Part shown: one piece after another, positions 5,022 through 7,839 of the stretch | Position numbering within the stretch: position 1 is the first letter of the stretch | Layout: every line of letters begins with the position of its first letter | NCBI GenBank assembly: GCA_905209745.1 | Contig: CAJLUG010000039.1 | Span: 1 to 7,839 of the forward strand | DNA: 7,839 nt | Direction: 5' to 3' | DNA from: an uncultured Mycoplasma sp. | GTDB taxonomy: Bacteria > Bacillota_I > Bacilli_A > RF39 > UBA660 | The notes under the pieces: model-generated | Database searches by the model: none | What the model saw: only the letters and a program-made list of their open reading frames with translations | What the model was told of the DNA's origin: nothing | Translations under genes and position numbers: made by a program

Positions 5022-6414
5022 AAATACAATTATTATCTTTGCTGGTAAAGTATCTACCCAGTTAATTTCTTTTTTACTACTTCCTTTATATACTAGTTAT
5101 TTAGTTACAGAAGAGTATGGTTTTGTAGATTTAATTACTACTTATGTTACTTTGATTGTACCAATTATTACTTTAGAGTTAGAGATGAGTGTATTTAGGT
5201 ATTTAGTAGATGCTCGTAAAGATAGGGAAGAGACAAAGAAAGTATTTAGTAATAATTTTTTGATTTTACTTGTTTCATTACTTATTTTTGCGATAGGGTA
5301 TTTGATTGTTACTTGTTTTTGGAAGTTTGATTATCGATTCCTTATTCTATTTGATATTATTATTTGTACTTTTTCTGGGAATTTCTTACAGATTGCTAGA
5401 GGAGTAGGTAGGACTTTAGATTATGCGATTAGTTGTATTATTACAGGGGTCAGTACTATATTACTTAATATTTTATTAATTGTTGTCTTTCGACTTGGGG
5501 CCTTTGGTATGATTACTGCGATTGCAGTTGCGAATGGTTTAGGGGCCTTATACTTATTTATTCGTCTTAAGATGTGGCAGTATGTTGACTTTAAGAAGAA
5601 AGATCAGAAATTAATTAAAGAGATGTATCATTATTCTATTCCATTGGTACCTAATGGAATTAGTTGGTGGATTGTTAATGCATCCGATAGAACTATTATT
5701 ACAGCTATTTTAGGTACGGCAGCGAATGGTATTTATGCAGTTAGTAATAAGTTTCCAACGATTCTATCTAGTTTACTTGGTATCTTTAATTTATCTTGGA
5801 GTGAGTCGGCAGCTTTATATATTAATAGTCCAGACCGAGATGAGTTTTTCTCAGATATTTCTAATACCGTTACTAAGTTATTTACTTGTTTGGGAGTAGG
5901 AATGATTGCTTGTATGCCATTTGTTTTCCCAATCTTAGTTAATTCTAGTTATGATGAAGCCTATTACTATATTCCTATTTTAGTACTTGGTGCTGTCTTT
6001 AATGTTATTATTTGTTTATATAGTGCTGTATATATTGCGAAAAAGATGACAAAACAAGTTGCAACTACTTCTATTCTTGGAGCTATTATTAATATCGTTA
6101 TCAATATTGGACTTGTGCATTTTATAGGACTTTATGCAGCAGCACTTTCAACAGCAATATCTTATTTTGTAATGATGGTTTATCGTCATTATGATTTAAA
6201 GAAGTATATGAATATTACCTATGAAAAAGGTTTATTATTTAAAACAATATGTATCTTTACCTTTGCCATCATTATATATTATCAACGTAATATTTATTTA
6301 GATATCATAAGTTTAGTCGTTGTTGTTATTTATTCTGTTTATATGAATAAAGATTTCTTAAAGACAAGCTTTGTTACAGTATTTTCTAAATTAAAGAGTT
6401 TGAAAGCAAAATAA
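4996..6414 (+). CDS. Polysaccharide/oligosaccharide flippase (Wzx-like, PST family of the MOP superfamily)
   Basis: The start is the ATG at 4996 (MSKKKELAKNT), because AAAGGAG (4982-4988) is 7 bases upstream; the ATG at 4990 is too close. The product is 472 residues, usual for the family, with 12 to 14 hydrophobic segments. The opening NTIIIFAGKVSTQLISFLLL with LPLYTSYLVTEEYG is typical of COG2244 exporters. So is the centre of the protein, which includes YSIPLVPNGISWW, DRTIITAILGTAANGIYAVS and FNLSWSESA. Such proteins move undecaprenyl-linked oligosaccharide units across the cytoplasmic membrane for capsule, exopolysaccharide or teichoic-acid-like polymers. The only envelope neighbour here is the overlapping VanZ gene, with no glycosyltransferases, so the substrate cannot be told. 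SpoVB, the sporulation lipid II flippase candidate, is in the same superfamily and sigK is next door, but the sequence looks more like capsular Wzx. Confidence 0.9.
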   Translation: MSKKKELAKNTIIIFAGKVSTQLISFLLLPLYTSYLVTEEYGFVDLITTYVTLIVPIITLELEMSVFRYLVDARKDREETKKVFSNNFLILLVSLLIFAIGYLIVTCFWKFDYRFLILFDIIICTFSGNFLQIARGVGRTLDYAISCIITGVSTILLNILLIVVFRLGAFGMITAIAVANGLGALYLFIRLKMWQYVDFKKKDQKLIKEMYHYSIPLVPNGISWWIVNASDRTIITAILGTAANGIYAVSNKFPTILSSLLGIFNLSWSESAALYINSPDRDEFFSDISNTVTKLFTCLGVGMIACMPFVFPILVNSSYDEAYYYIPILVLGAVFNVIICLYSAVYIAKKMTKQVATTSILGAIINIVINIGLVHFIGLYAAALSTAISYFVMMVYRHYDLKKYMNITYEKGLLFKTICIFTFAIIIYYQRNIYLDIISLVVVVIYSVYMNKDFLKTSFVTVFSKLKSLKAK

Positions 6415-6438
6415 TTCGACATAATAAAACATATAATA
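6409..6438 (+). promoter_or_regulatory. Candidate sigma-E/sigma-K promoter of sigK
   Basis: CATATAATA at 6430-6438 matches the sigma-E -10 consensus CATACAAT at 7 of 8 positions and fully fits the sigma-K -10 form CATANNNTA. AAATAAT (6409-6415), 14 bases upstream, is a fair match to the sigma-E -35 (KMATATT). The box also contains TATAAT, but no sigma-A -35 lies at 16-18 bases. Transcription would start near 6444, at the ribosome binding site. In Bacillus, sigK is transcribed by sigma-E and then by sigma-K itself, which fits. Confidence 0.45.
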
Positions 6439-6459
6439 CTTTAGGTGATTATATGTTTT
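6426..6459 (+). promoter_or_regulatory. 12-bp inverted repeat enclosing the sigK ribosome binding site and start codon
   Basis: AAAACATATAAT (6426-6437) is perfectly complementary to ATTATATGTTTT (6448-6459). The 10-base loop ACTTTAGGTG carries the ribosome binding site, and the ATG (6453-6455) lies in the 3' arm. Ts continue to 6461, so the structure also resembles an intrinsic terminator for read-through from the flippase gene. Either way it would reduce SigK synthesis from operon read-through RNA. A transcript starting at the promoter overlapping the 5' arm would lack that arm. Confidence 0.55.
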
Positions 6460-7154
6460 TTGATTTATTTTCCTTATTAAAAAACTTATTTTGTTTTACA
6501 GGGTCTTATTCTAATGAAGTATTTCCAGATCCTTTAAGTAGTGAAGAGGAAGAAGAGTGTATCAAAAAGAAAGAAGAAGGGGACTTGGATGCTCGTAATA
6601 AGCTTATTGAACATAATTTGAGGTTAGTTGCTCATATTGTTAAGAAGTTTGATCAAAGACCTGGTGATGTAGATGATTTAATTAGTATTGGGACCATAGG
6701 TCTTATTAAAGGAGTAGATAGTTTTTCTAGTAGTAAAGGAGTAAAAATTACTACTTACTGTGCTAGATGTATAGAAAATGAAATATTAATGTATTTTCGT
6801 AGTAATAATAAATATAGTAGAGATGTTTCTATTAATGAAGCTGTAGGTTTTGATAAAGATGGTAATGAGATTGCGATACAGGATGTGTTAAAGAGTCCTA
6901 AAGTAGATTTTGTAGAAGATATTAATATTAAAGATAATATTATTTTATTAAAAAAGTATTTAGAAATATTACAGCCTAGAGAAAAAGAAATATTAGTAAG
7001 AAGATATGGTCTTTTTAATCAAGAAGAAGAGACACAAAAAGAGATAGCTAAAAAATTAGGAATTTCTAGAAGTTATGTTTCTAGGATAGAAAAAAGAGCA
7101 TTAACAAAAATATTAAGAAAATTTATAAAAGATGAAAAGTATGATATAATATAA
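6453..7154 (+). CDS. sigK: Sporulation sigma factor, pro-sigma-K (uninterrupted)
   Basis: The protein has 233 residues and starts at the ATG at 6453, with AGGTGA (6443-6448) 4 bases upstream. Sigma-K directs late mother-cell gene expression (coat, spore release). Diagnostic stretches matching Bacillus sigma-K are ARNKLIEHNLRLVAHIVKKF (47-66), DLISIGTIGLIKG (75-87) and ARCIENEIL (104-112) in region 2, and EIAKKLGISRSYVSRIEKRA (197-216), the region 4 helix-turn-helix. The N-terminus (MFFDLFSLLKNLFCFTGSYS) keeps a hydrophobic pro-sequence. Alignment from memory with Bacillus places the SpoIVFB-type cleavage between Ser18 and Tyr19 (GS|YSNEVFPDPL versus VS|YVKNNAFPQPL), so it is probably made inactive and released by intramembrane proteolysis. 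The gene is whole: no skin-like element splits it. It lies 38 bases after the flippase gene with its own likely sporulation promoter and an inverted repeat over the start. Confidence 0.95.
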   Translation: MFFDLFSLLKNLFCFTGSYSNEVFPDPLSSEEEEECIKKKEEGDLDARNKLIEHNLRLVAHIVKKFDQRPGDVDDLISIGTIGLIKGVDSFSSSKGVKITTYCARCIENEILMYFRSNNKYSRDVSINEAVGFDKDGNEIAIQDVLKSPKVDFVEDINIKDNIILLKKYLEILQPREKEILVRRYGLFNQEEETQKEIAKKLGISRSYVSRIEKRALTKILRKFIKDEKYDII

Positions 7155-7155
7155 A

Positions 7156-7184
7156 TAGAAATTCATGTATAAAAAATATATACT
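7156..7184 (+). promoter_or_regulatory. Possible promoter of the 7202 gene
   Basis: TAGAAA (7156-7161) and TATACT (7179-7184) are 17 bases apart, a fair sigma-A fit (4 of 6 and 5 of 6). The start would fall near 7191, again leaving a leader of about 11 bases. No terminator separates this gene from sigK, so read-through is also possible. Confidence 0.4.
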
Positions 7185-7201
7185 AGTGAGAGTGGTAATT
7201 G

Positions 7202-7839
7202 ATGAAGTATTCTAATAATAAAAGAGTAGATAAATATCGTAAATTAAGATATTCTAATTATCATTTATTAAAGAAAATTACTATATGTAGTTTTTTTCTT
7301 GTTGTAATTATTTGTGGTATTTGTTGCTACAGAATGATGTTTTTACCTAGAATAGAATTAAAAGGAAATAGAGTGGTTGAAGTAGAATATTTAGATAAGT
7401 ATCAGGAGGAAGGATATTTATCTAGTTATCAGGGTAAAGATATTACGGATTTAGTAAAAGTAAAAGGTAAAGTAGATACTTCTAAGATTGGTAAGTATAC
7501 GTTAGAGTATCAGGTAGATTATAAAGGTAAGAAAAAGAGTAAAAAAAGAATTGTAAAAGTTGTTGATAAGGAAAAACCAAAGTTAGAGTTTTTAACTTCT
7601 AAAGATACTTTATATATTTGTCCAGAGGAAAAGTATTTATATGATGATTATAAGGCAACGGATAATTATGATGGGGATTTGACTCAAGATGTTGTGGTGA
7701 AATATCAAAAAAATAAAATTTTATATTTTGTAAAAGATTCTTCTGGTAATGAAACAATGGTTAGTAGAAAGTTAAAATATGAAGATGTAGAAAAACCTAA
7801 GTTAGAGTTAGCAGATGGGACCCTTTTATTATTAGATAT
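7202..7839 (+). CDS. Membrane-anchored extracellular protein with Ig-like DUF5011-type domains (3' partial)
   Basis: The open frame runs from the ATG at 7202 off the right edge: 212 complete codons, with no stop seen. A weak purine-rich site (GAGAGTGG, 7188-7195) precedes it; a TTG one codon upstream is an alternative. A basic, Tyr-rich cytoplasmic tail of about 25 residues (MKYSNNKRVDKYRKLRYSNY) is followed by one membrane segment (about 28-42, ICSFFLVVIICGICC). The rest would be outside. Two beta-sandwich repeats follow. The first is about 48-125, starting LPRIELKGN and ending VVDKEKPKLEF. The second, about 125-200, carries the hallmark ATDNYDGDLT and VKDSSGNET and ends EKPKLEL, where a third unit seems to begin. 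DKEKP/VEKPKL junctions and DGDLT motifs are typical of DUF5011/HYR-like domains in Gram-positive surface proteins and cell-wall enzymes. Any catalytic domain would lie beyond the window, so function is open. Confidence 0.82.
   Translation, partial: MKYSNNKRVDKYRKLRYSNYHLLKKITICSFFLVVIICGICCYRMMFLPRIELKGNRVVEVEYLDKYQEEGYLSSYQGKDITDLVKVKGKVDTSKIGKYTLEYQVDYKGKKKSKKRIVKVVDKEKPKLEFLTSKDTLYICPEEKYLYDDYKATDNYDGDLTQDVVVKYQKNKILYFVKDSSGNETMVSRKLKYEDVEKPKLELADGTLLLLD

Noticed and set aside
6432..6437. TATAAT as a sigma-A -10 for sigK
   Set aside because: The nearest TTGAAA (6400-6405) is 26 bases upstream, too far; the overlapping CATATAATA fits sporulation sigma factors better.

Overview
The window is very AT-rich DNA from a spore-forming member of the Bacillota. 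Gene content points to a gut-associated Bacilli or Erysipelotrichia-like lineage close to the mollicutes. The evidence is an FtsZ tail with a Firmicutes-type C-terminal peptide, an uninterrupted pro-sigma-K gene, short leaders with GGTGA or GGAG ribosome binding sites, TTG starts, and a secreted protein whose C-terminal domain I associate from memory with uncultured gut Firmicutes. The species assignment is inference.

Layout. Positions 1-197 hold the 3' end of ftsZ, closed by an intrinsic terminator. Positions 251-827 contain no intact gene. They hold a hairpin, a frameshifted remnant that looks like the N-terminus of an Rpn/PD-(D/E)XK transposase with its own terminator, and a 302-bp segment (475-776) bounded by perfect 25-bp inverted repeats. 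Next come a large secreted VWA-domain protein (828-3473), a bidirectional terminator, and a convergent arginase-superfamily gene (3510-4418, minus strand). Divergent from it is a plus-strand run: VanZ-family protein, polysaccharide flippase (overlapping the VanZ gene), sigK, and the beginning of a membrane-anchored protein with Ig-like DUF5011-type domains that runs off the window.

How it may work together. The inverted-repeat segment sits directly upstream of the surface-protein gene and carries a good promoter facing away from it, which makes it a strong candidate for a phase-variable promoter switch. The VanZ, flippase and Ig-domain proteins are all envelope proteins.

The sigK start is embedded in a 12-bp inverted repeat with the ribosome binding site in its loop. 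The upstream arm doubles as a CATATAATA box that fits sigma-E and sigma-K promoters. Read-through mRNA from the flippase operon would therefore be folded shut, or terminated, while transcripts from the sporulation promoter would lack the pairing arm.

The arginase homologue has Ser in place of a bridging manganese-ligand Asp and Glu in place of the usual active-site His, so it may have an altered activity or none.
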